NCBI GenBank assembly: GCA_963082875.1 | Contig: OY720100.1 | Coordinates: forward strand, 3,844,001-3,908,000 | DNA from: Corella eumyota | Lineage: Eukaryota > Chordata > Ascidiacea > Phlebobranchia > Corellidae | Direction: 5' to 3' | Length of the DNA: 64,000 bases | In this document: one piece after another, positions 55,901 to 64,000 of the stretch | Layout: each line of letters begins with the position of its first letter | How positions within the stretch are numbered: the stretch's first letter is position 1 | The notes under the pieces: generated by a model | The model's database searches: none | Told to the model about the DNA's origin: nothing | The model's input: only the letters and a program-made list of their open reading frames with translations | Translations under genes and position numbers: made by a program

Positions 55901-58900
55901 GATTCTTTTTGTTCATGAACTTTGGATATCCACTAGATTTTTTAAAAATTTTACTAACTTATTTACTTTTCAGGTCTTACTAATGTAGACACTTACAAAT
56001 TGTGTCAAAATCTCGGCAACTTAGTTTTCTAAACATCAATTTACTTCAAGAAACTTCATTAAGATAAGAGTATAAATTACAAACCTTTTTTAGAGGAAAG
56101 AGCCAAAGACATAAATTATTTACCTGTTATTTGGTCATTCAGAAAGCAACTATTTGAAAATTGATGGTAAAACTTATATTGCAAACAAATGCATAATTTT
56201 AAACACATTATTGGTAACTTAGATTGACTAAGATTTGCACTGCTGCATTTTTTTCTTTTTTAAAATACAAAAAAAACATCAATCTTACATCCTTTGCGCA
56301 GTCGAATAATGTTTGATCGGTATCTTGTCTGGACAGTTTTATATTCTTCATTCAATTGTTTTTTCTGCTCCAGAAGATTTTGAACCTATAAGAATGTGGT
56401 ATATTTGATTAGTAAAAAAAAGTTAATTTCTAAACTGCTTACATAGGATTTTGAAAATGTTACAGTGACTAAAAAAATATTTTGTAAATATAATTTTTAA
56501 GATTAATACAAAATAATTAATTAATATTATTTGCATAAAATATTAACTTATTTTTTTTAAATTCTTTTCTGTTTTAAAAACCTATATTGATTTATTTAAA
56601 ATAATTTAAATTATATACATAATATTTACTTGTAAGTAACTGGCTTGTAGCATCATGAAAACTCTTGTAGAATTATCTTTTGTGATTAGATTGGAATTAA
56701 TCCATCCTCGAACGACAATAACTGATTCCTGAAACTTGTCTGGTTCTAAAATTAAAAATATTTTTTAAATTTATAATAAATTAATATATTTAGGCTATTA
56801 TACAGTTATGCAGATTTTTAAAAACTATGTGAAAAAGGTTTGAAAATCCTTTTTATTAACATGTGTAAAAAAATTTAAATTTAAATTTTGTACAGATTAA
56901 AAGAAATATTCTTTAATAATTTTTTATACAGCCAAATTTACCTTTAAAACTATCAATAACCCCTTGAACAGCAGCATCTGAGAATGAAGGCATGTTTGGA
57001 ATACTGCTTCCAGGAACATTTAAGCTTTTTGCCAGCATCTCAGTACTTCTCATATCATGAAGGTCACCTCGCGTTTCAGAAAAATCAACTCTCAATCGAA
57101 AAGATACTTCAGATTGGCCGCAAATATTTCTTATAACCATGAAATATCCTTAAAAATAAAAATACTATGAAGTATATATGATATGATTTAATAAAAATAA
57201 TATAATTTTATATATATAATTTTTGCTTAATTTAAATATATAATATATACAACCGGCAGCGTGGTGTAGTGGTAAGAACACATGCTACACTACACATGAG
57301 GTCGTGGGTTTAATCCCCACTGATCCCATGCTGTAGCGCCCTTGAGTAAGGCGCTACAAACGGTATAAACTCCTGCTGAGCCAGCACTTAATCAGCAGCA
57401 TTATTACAGGGCAATTATAATCTATAAAATCCCAAACTGCCACTGGCAACTCGAGACTGGGTTGGAGTAACTGATGTTACTCTATGTTTAAGTCGCGCAT
57501 TCGACTTCCTATATAATATTTTCATTAAATATTCTAGAAATTTAAAAATACTAAAAAGTATATATATATAGCCTATAATATAATTCAATAAAAAAAAATT
57601 TATCTAATATAATTTTTGCTTGATTTAAATAATAAATATTTAAATTATATTGCTAGATTTTAAATAGCCTATATATACGATATTTTAAATTACAGTAACC
57701 AAGAATTTAATTTTTTTTTTAAATTAACACAAAGAATAAAAAAGAGCTTACCCAACACTTTAATAGCAGCATCCACACTTTCCTCCATCACAAATCTCAC
57801 ATGAAAAAAACCTTTGTTGTTTTTTCTGACAGATTCGATTTGACCTCCATTTAACGTAAAAACTTCTCTAACAATATCCATTACTAAAATAAAAACAATT
57901 TTATTCAAAAATATATATTAGCTAACTAATTTTCCTCAATAAATTTATAAAAAAAAAATTTTTTAATATTCAGGTACAATTTCTATATTAAAATTAATTA
58001 TTTTTTTTCTCTGTTTAAAATTGGTAAAAAAAACAGTGTGCGCAAATTTTTAAGAACTATATTGCATTCAATTTACTATATACACATAAAAACTTCTTAC
58101 ATCTATTTGATTCTGCCATAATTTTATCGGGAAATCCACCAACAAATATTGTTCTGCAACCAACTGGTTTCAATCGTCTTGGTGTCCAGGTATCATCTGT
58201 AATTAATTTATTATGTTTGAAATTTTTTTTTGTGTTTATTTGTCAGCAACTACCAAAAAAAAAATCATTTCTTTTAATGTGAGTCAGCAAAAATATGAGA
58301 AAAGTGATCTTTAAAACAGACTTAATAAGCTTAAGTGATCCCCACTGCTCTCATGCTGTAGCGTTCTAGAGTGAGGCGCTGTAAACAAATTAACTCTTGC
58401 TAAGCCAATACATAATTAGAAGCTTAATAATCAGGCAATTATAATCTATAATACCTTAAACTTCCCAAGGTAACTCAAGCCTTGGTCGGGGTAACTGATG
58501 TTACTCTATGTTCAGATCATGAAATCGATCTTTCCACATTGAGGATAAAAACATGTATAAAAATGTGGCAATATAGAACAATCTAAAGATAGCTTACGTG
58601 GTGGCCTTAAGTAACAATCACTGAAATCAATTCTCCCATCTTCAATAACCATATCCATGTTAGTGTTATTTGCAGTTGTATACATTGGTTCATTATTTCT
58701 TCTCCTTTTTTCCGCATCATACTGTTAAATTAAGTAAAAATTAAGTCAAAAAATGAGAGATTAAATAGTATCCAAGTTATTTATATCATTTTTTAAATAG
58801 CAGATAATATAGATATATAAAAAATAAAATTAATGTAAAAATTTGTTGCCTAATTATTTCTCTACTAAACAAACAAGTTAAACTTATCAAAAACTTACAT

Positions 58901-59021
58901 TTTCTTGTTCAGGAAATGTGTTAATAGGGGGACGTCGATAGTCATTTTTCCGATTAGAAAATCTTTCGTTATTGTTTCTACGAAAACCTGGACTTTGAGA
59001 TCTATGTTGTTGTCGATTCAT
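52914..59021 (-). CDS. ENOX: Ecto-NOX disulfide-thiol exchanger (ENOX1/2 orthologue)
   Basis: Fourteen exons: 58899-59021, 58598-58721, 58101-58196, 57752-57883, 56942-57148, 56630-56745, 56289-56385, 55724-55830, 54349-54430, 54126-54190, 53952-54063, 53639-53692, 53435-53520 and 52914-53027, giving 504 residues (human ENOX1 643). Order: a basic Arg/Asn-rich N-terminus, an RRM with RNP2 CRTIFVGGFP (96-105) and RNP1 KGFFHVRF (138-145), the SAWDKFTRPQRKSIDTWLNQ block, a coiled coil, and the terminal domain FLRVFPDGAFVRHIKEYL...LFLKLPDLFELNVSL. All align with ENOX from memory. The vertebrate family is reported to have NADH oxidase and thiol-exchange activity at the cell surface, but that role is disputed and the RRM suggests RNA binding. 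A tunicate would be expected to have one gene for ENOX1 and ENOX2. Confidence 0.85.
53270..53375 (+). mobile_element. SINE tail-half fragment, in ENOX intron
   Basis: CCAAAAACTGCCAAAATACAACTCAAGACTGGGTC and an eroded tail. Confidence 0.5.
54440..55700. other. Long ENOX intron, no element recognised
   Basis: About 1.3 kb of AT-rich intron without SINE, exon or notable repeat. It is the longest SINE-free intron of this gene. Confidence 0.5.
57252..57510 (+). mobile_element. SINE, 3' tail missing, in ENOX intron
   Basis: Head CCGGCAGCGTGGTGTAGTGG to GTCGCGCATTCGACTTCC, then unrelated AT sequence. Confidence 0.85.
58335..58560 (+). mobile_element. SINE, tRNA head truncated, in ENOX intron
   Basis: Starts inside box B (GATCCCCACTGCTCTCATG) and keeps the tail. 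Confidence 0.8.
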
Positions 59022-59886
59022 TACATTCAAACTTTTTACAACTTTTAATAAATTTTTTTTAACCAGCCAGTCTAAAAAATAAAGCAATAAAAAGTTTTTG
59101 ACGATAAATTTTTTTTTTAACTAGATATTTTTTAATTACTATTATTGCTATTTAAAAAAATAAAATAAAAATGTATAGGCTATAAATTAAATAACTTATA
59201 AAAAGTATAAAATGCATATATTAAAACTTAACAAACCTAAAAAAGCATAGTATGTATGCAAAAGCATATATATGTATCACAGTTGTGGTAAAAGATATGA
59301 AACAAGTTTGTATAAAAAAGGTAAAATTACAATCATGCATAAAAAAAATTAATCTAAAAAAATATATATAATGCAATGCAATATGAAGTAATGTAACATA
59401 AACTATTTTATTATGTCATTAGTATTAAATAAAGTATAATGTATTATGTGTTCCATTTACAGGTACATTTTTTCTGGGGGGGGGTTCGCGCATTGATAAA
59501 AGTAAATAATAAATACGATATACCATTAATATTACAACAATGCGACGGGAAAAAATGACAAAATGACTTAAAACATGCCAAAAGTATTAATGTTTATACA
59601 AAGATTTTATAGTATATTATGGCATCACCAAACCCAGTCTTAACAAATTAAAACTGTAAAGGTATGTTGTAGTGTGTAAGAGAATAACTACATGCAATAT
59701 TTGTTACTACAACATTTTAATAGAAACCAATTAAATAAGCTTAATAAAAACCCCTTATGTTTAACTAACATTTTTGTATAACATACAAAATCTGAAACTA
59801 TTTTATTTTGAGTAGTTAACAATATATGTATGTAAGTAAACTTTCTTTATCTAATCTTACAAAATAGTAAGAATTTCAGTTTCTTT
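59022..59886. other. Spacer between ENOX and the TPR gene
   Basis: Contains an acceptor-like TTATTTTTTAG on the minus strand ending at 59072, 51 bases before the ENOX start codon (5' UTR intron or trans-splice site). A G9 run (59477-59485) and a minus-strand AATAAA (59802-59807) are likely in the 3' end of the TPR gene. No gene seen. Confidence 0.5.
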
Positions 59887-62733
59887 TTACTGTATATTGG
59901 AATTGTTTGCTGTATTATCTCCCGTTACTTGTTTTCTAAGCTTGTATTTGCACAAGCAAATGTGGTAATAACAATCGCAAATGATACTGCTTGTAATTGA
60001 ATCTTTAGAAACAAAATAATAAAAAACAAATGAGGTTTGCAAATTAACTAAAGCTTCCTCATATTGACTCAGATTAAACTTACACAACCCAACCAAGTAA
60101 AGACCTTCAAAAATGACATTGTAGTCAGTTGGAGCAGCAATTAGATAGGTTCCAAGTGAAGTTTGCAAATTTAAACACCCCTCTCTGTATTGACCAAGTT
60201 TATATTCGCATTTTCCGATTTCAAAATAACCACAAGCAATATCATTGCTTTTTTGGGGATCTTCAGTCATGAGTAGTTTGATTGAATGTGATATTTGAAA
60301 ATGTGTTAATGTTTCTTGGTATTGGTGAAGCTCATATTTGCATTTTCCAAAATAAAAATAACAATTAGAAACATCAAGGCATGAAGTTCTTTCTTTACGA
60401 GTTAGTTGACTTACTTTAAGTGTGTTTTGGAATTTTGTTAATATTCTTTTACATTTACTTGGCTCATTTTTGTAATTTTCAATATGAAATTGAAAATTAG
60501 GAACATCAATGCATATTGTTAAATCCCTGGCAATCAATAGCGTTATAGTTAATGAAAGCTGTAAATTTTTTATCGCTTTATCAAATTTGAGGAGGTTATA
60601 TTGGCATACTCCAATTTGGAAATGACATTCAGCAACATCATTGCTTTTACTTGGATTGTCATCAATTTCTTCGCGAATTCGAATTGAGTCCTCAAAATAG
60701 GTTAAAGCTTCTTTATAACGATCAAGTTTAATTTTGCACAAACCAATCCAATAATAATCCTTTGCAAAATAGCGACTTTTAACACTAGCCCTTTCAATTT
60801 GTTCAGATTTTTCAATCGAGTTTAGCAAGTCTTCTATTGCTTCTGTAAATCGTTCAAGCCTAAATTTGCACAAACCAAACCAATAATACCCATGTGCAAT
60901 ATCATCGCTTGCATTTCGATCCTTAGTACTTTTAAAGATTTTAACAGACTCTTCAAAATTTTCCAATGCAACATTATATTGACCGAGCTCATAATAACAA
61001 CATCCAAAAGCATTATAAAAATCAGCTTCATTAATCAATTGCAAGTTTTCAGTGATTTGCCTGCTTTGGTAGGTTTTAAAATCTGTTAGCGCTCTATCAT
61101 ATTTTTCAAGATTTAAATTACATGCACCATTAATAAAGTGACAATAAGCAATTATCGCTCTTTTTTTTTTAGACAACCCAGCATCTTGAGAGTTTTCAAG
61201 TTTAGAAATGTGTTTGGTTGCCTGGTGTACACCATATTCATAACATCTTAAATGAAAACTTGCTAAAAAATAAGTAGGTCTTTTTTGTTCTGACATTTTA
61301 TCAAGTTCGAAAATCTTGTCTTGAAACATATCAATTATTCCAAAATATTCAACAAGGCTTTTTACTCCAACAATCTTCACAAACTTTTTTTGTATTTGTG
61401 ACCATGGGATAACATCATTTTGTGATTCATTATCCATATAAATCCTTAGCCTTGTCTCACATGCTACGGCAATGGCAAATTTGAGATCATCACCAATTTT
61501 TTTTGAGAAGCCCAACATTTTTTGAAGCTCCTCTAAAATGTCAAAGCAACAAGATTTTTTAATCTTATGAATTTTACCAATGGCAGAAACAAATATGGTT
61601 GAACTTCTGTAAACCATACTTTTTACATTTATTGGGGAGTCTTTCAAAGTAAGTTGTGATAATAAAAAAAAAAGGTCCTGATTTTTTTTTATTTGAAATC
61701 CAACTGATAATACAAATTTATACCAGTTTAACAAAGCTAATTCTTTATCAACAGAATGTTGAAAGTCTTCAAATAAACCTTGATCCCCAGCTACAAAACA
61801 TGACGTCATTAACATGTCGGACAAGTGATAATCATTTTTTAAATCTTTATCAGATCCAATAAAGCGTGCCATCTTACTTACTGTTTGAATAAGTTCAACT
61901 TGTCCTCCTAGTGGAAACTTACAAGCATGTGGCATCATACCATCAAAAGATATGCCAAATGGTGTAACAGCATCATAGAACTCCACAGGGTTCTTACTTC
62001 GCAAACCAGGAATATGAAGTCGAGAAATATTTGTTTCTCTCAGATTAATTAAAATAACTTGAAAAATAACAGAAAACCACCTGAAGTAGTCTTTTATTTT
62101 TTCTTGCTCATCCATTTTATCTTCAAGAATAATAATGTGTTCAAAATCAGAGTAAGGGGTTATTTCCTTCCGTGATAGTGATCCAAGTCCAACCAATGCA
62201 TATTTACATAAGGGATTTCCCATTATTTCCTCACAAAACCCGCCTATACGTTTCATAATCCTAGTATAATTTTCACTGATACCATTCTGCAGACTGCGTA
62301 TGGCCTCAACTTTTTCACCTTTAAGTTTTGTAAATTCAATGTCAGATATATATTCAGAAATTAAGGGAATATCTTTAAGTTTTGCATTAACCTCTTTTCT
62401 CATTTGCTTCACATCTTCAGCAATCATATCCGAATAAGCAAATAAATCAGCAGTTTGGTTTTCTGCCTTAGCAACTTTAAGTAATTCAAGGCAAAATTGT
62501 TTAAGGTCTTGTTTAATTTCTTCAACATCTTTTGGATTTCGATAAATAGATGCATTAAGTAAACCTGCAGTTTGAACTAGTTTAATTTTATTTTTCTGTT
62601 GTAAACCTTCGGTTTTAAATAATAAACCAAGGTCATAAAAATGTTTTGCCGATTCCTCAGGGTTTATTTCTCTTTTATTTTTTTTACAAATATTTTTTAT
62701 TTGTTTAATAATCTCATATTTTTTTGCTTCCAT
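59887..62733 (-). CDS. Intronless nucleotidyltransferase-like plus TPR protein
   Basis: One uninterrupted 948-residue frame. Residues ~1-170 are helical. At 184-199 is GSLSRKEITPYSDFEH, which fits the polymerase-beta-type nucleotidyltransferase signature (Gly-Ser, then Asp-x-Glu twelve residues later) as found in DUF294/GlnD-like proteins. Residues ~200-510 are helical, with no motif I can name. From ~520 to ~940 come about nine TPR-like repeats with the recurring pattern Y-x2-G-x-C-x3-L-x2-Y-x2-A (for example FGCCYYELGQYNVALENFE and IGLCKIKLDRYKEALTYFE). There is no signal peptide. The single exon contrasts with 12-32 exons in neighbouring genes of similar size, which suggests retroposition or old horizontal transfer. 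Substrate is unknown. It is divergent from DHPS across 886 bases. Confidence 0.8.
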   Translation of the reverse strand: MEAKKYEIIKQIKNICKKNKREINPEESAKHFYDLGLLFKTEGLQQKNKIKLVQTAGLLNASIYRNPKDVEEIKQDLKQFCLELLKVAKAENQTADLFAYSDMIAEDVKQMRKEVNAKLKDIPLISEYISDIEFTKLKGEKVEAIRSLQNGISENYTRIMKRIGGFCEEIMGNPLCKYALVGLGSLSRKEITPYSDFEHIIILEDKMDEQEKIKDYFRWFSVIFQVILINLRETNISRLHIPGLRSKNPVEFYDAVTPFGISFDGMMPHACKFPLGGQVELIQTVSKMARFIGSDKDLKNDYHLSDMLMTSCFVAGDQGLFEDFQHSVDKELALLNWYKFVLSVGFQIKKNQDLFFLLSQLTLKDSPINVKSMVYRSSTIFVSAIGKIHKIKKSCCFDILEELQKMLGFSKKIGDDLKFAIAVACETRLRIYMDNESQNDVIPWSQIQKKFVKIVGVKSLVEYFGIIDMFQDKIFELDKMSEQKRPTYFLASFHLRCYEYGVHQATKHISKLENSQDAGLSKKKRAIIAYCHFINGACNLNLEKYDRALTDFKTYQSRQITENLQLINEADFYNAFGCCYYELGQYNVALENFEESVKIFKSTKDRNASDDIAHGYYWFGLCKFRLERFTEAIEDLLNSIEKSEQIERASVKSRYFAKDYYWIGLCKIKLDRYKEALTYFEDSIRIREEIDDNPSKSNDVAECHFQIGVCQYNLLKFDKAIKNLQLSLTITLLIARDLTICIDVPNFQFHIENYKNEPSKCKRILTKFQNTLKVSQLTRKERTSCLDVSNCYFYFGKCKYELHQYQETLTHFQISHSIKLLMTEDPQKSNDIACGYFEIGKCEYKLGQYREGCLNLQTSLGTYLIAAPTDYNVIFEGLYLVGLCKFNLSQYEEALVNLQTSFVFYYFVSKDSITSSIICDCYYHICLCKYKLRKQVTGDNTANNSNIQ

Positions 62734-63619
62734 CCTTACTTACGCAATTTAGAATTGATGGAATTTTGACTAAAACAAATCGTTTGAAAAAAAATGTATA
62801 ACAAAAATGTTTAATTCACCAAAGAATAGTCAGATAGTAGGTGAAAACTTCCTGCTTTCACAAATAGATTGACTGCCTTAGTGTTTATCTGTTTATTTAA
62901 AACATATTAGCTCGGTAGCATTTGATTCTTACCACATGCTAACATGCGTCGCGGTTGTTGTTATTGTTGTGATGTTGATAAAAATGGCGGAAAATGTCAC
63001 CTGCTCCATTATCAATGTTTTGAATGTGTAATGTTCGCAACATATTTAATGTATAAATAATAATTACCAAACGATCTATTTTAATAAATAAAGGCAGACA
63101 GTATATATATAAAGTTTTTAATAAGTTTAAACATACAATTCCGTTTAGTAAAATAGCACGTACTATTCTAAAATGCAAATATTGTTAATAAATAAAATTT
63201 TAAACTTGTATTTATGTTTCCTATAATAAAAAAAACAGTCAAATAAAGTTTAAAACATGAAATGTAGATCAATAATATAGTACCATTTTGTATTTATCCA
63301 TTAGCGTTTTCCACCATTTTTAAGCAATCAGCACGTGCAAATTGTGTTTAGTAATTCAACATACAACATAATATTTTTAAATCTTATGAAAATGGACCTG
63401 ACTTTACTTTAAAAACATAATAGAGTGAAAAAATTGTGTTTAAACTTAATTCTATATTATTAATTAAAATGTTCACCATAGTGCTTTTTAAATTTTAGTT
63501 TGTCTATCATTTTTAGATATTGACTCTTCCTCTTCGCAAAATTTCTTTAATACTATCGGACTATACTGTATTAAAAATATAATCTATCAGTACGCTACAC
63601 AGTTAATAAATTTAACAGG
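62734..63619. promoter_or_regulatory. Shared upstream region of the TPR gene and DHPS
   Basis: The two genes are divergent across 886 bases of AT-rich sequence. No CpG-rich or TATA element stands out. AATTTAACAG (AG at 63617-63618) sits directly before the DHPS start codon and looks like a splice or trans-splice acceptor. Confidence 0.45.
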
Positions 63620-64000
63620 ATGGCTGCGTTATCATCAGCAAGAGATGCTGTGCTGAGCAAAAGCGAACAAATGCCGGAATATTCTACGGAGGTTTCCGGT
63701 TACGATTTTAACAAAGGTATTGATTATCACGCATTACTGCAATCCTATGCGACGTCTGGATTTCAAGCAACAAACTTTGGAAATGCTGTTTTTGAGATCA
63801 ATAAAATGTTAAAAAAGAGGTCTGAGCCATTATCTGAATCTGACTTGGAAAAAGTAAACCTTAATCCTATAGAAAGAATAAGAACAAACTGTACCATTTT
63901 TCTGGGCTTCACATCTAATATGATATCTTCTGGCATAAGAAGTACAATCAGATTTTTGGCTCAGCATAATCTTATTGATTGTATTGTGGTGACTGCTGGT
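63620..64000 (+). CDS. DHPS: Deoxyhypusine synthase, N-terminal part, runs off the window
   Basis: 127 codons without an intron up to the window edge. The enzyme transfers the aminobutyl group of spermidine to a lysine of eIF5A using NAD, the first step of hypusine synthesis in the cytoplasm. Diagnostic segments are [56 protein letters not shown] and the start of the NAD-binding region (VVTAG). The ATG is the first in frame and gives an N-terminus ([19 protein letters not shown]) like the human one. Confidence 0.93.
   Translation, partial: MAALSSARDAVLSKSEQMPEYSTEVSGYDFNKGIDYHALLQSYATSGFQATNFGNAVFEINKMLKKRSEPLSESDLEKVNLNPIERIRTNCTIFLGFTSNMISSGIRSTIRFLAQHNLIDCIVVTAG

Noticed and set aside
60892-61089. 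Plus-strand frames inside the TPR gene (also 61656-61862)
   Set aside because: Short antisense frames opposite a long, clearly coding frame.
62939-63178. 79-codon minus-strand frame between the TPR gene and DHPS
   Set aside because: No homology, low-complexity end, and it lies in the divergent promoter region.

Overview
The window is AT-rich animal DNA with multi-exon genes, GT-AG introns and very many copies of one tRNA-derived SINE. The gene set (GFM1, KIF15, ACTR8, ENOX, DHPS orthologues), compact introns, the SINE, and a 15-base match to the 16-base Ciona spliced leader (recalled from the literature) point to a tunicate, most likely a Ciona-like ascidian. The phylum-level call rests on memory of Ciona sequences, not on a search.

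Layout. 0.75-3.2 kb (+): an unrecognised secreted Thr-rich protein. 3.7-10.4 kb (-): mitochondrial elongation factor G1 (GFM1), whose last ~205 residues are not in the window, so the secreted gene probably lies inside a GFM1 intron or the locus is rearranged. 10.7-11.9 kb (-): a small secreted Cys-rich protein made of two duplicated exons. 12.7-27.5 kb (-): complete kinesin-12 (KIF15) in 32 exons, with a stalk built from six repeats of a two-exon unit. 28.5-40.2 kb (-): six related ~144-residue single-exon genes of unknown function (perhaps beta-trefoil), one broken by an LTR element. This cluster lies in a tandem segmental duplication of about 6.4 kb that also copied an intronless Cys-rich gene and the last three exons of ACTR8. 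Unit 1 carries a likely solo LTR; unit 2 carries a nearly complete 3.66-kb hAT transposon. 46.6-52.5 kb (-): full ACTR8 (12 exons). 52.9-59.0 kb (-): full ENOX (14 exons). 59.9-62.7 kb (-): an intronless 948-residue protein joining a polymerase-beta-type nucleotidyltransferase motif to about nine TPRs. 63.6 kb to the end (+): start of deoxyhypusine synthase (DHPS).

The large genes are housekeeping genes with unrelated jobs: mitochondrial translation, spindle assembly, INO80 chromatin remodelling, and eIF5A hypusination. They do not form a pathway. The lineage-specific material is the secreted gene at 0.75 kb, the Cys-module gene at 10.7 kb, the 28-40 kb family with its shared octamer plus TATA promoter block, the intronless Cys-rich gene, and the nucleotidyltransferase-TPR gene.

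Exon boundaries were worked out by hand from GT-AG (one GC-AG) sites and reading-frame continuity. Every multi-exon model stays in frame throughout. No alignment or database search was run. SINE ends are accurate to roughly 10 bases.
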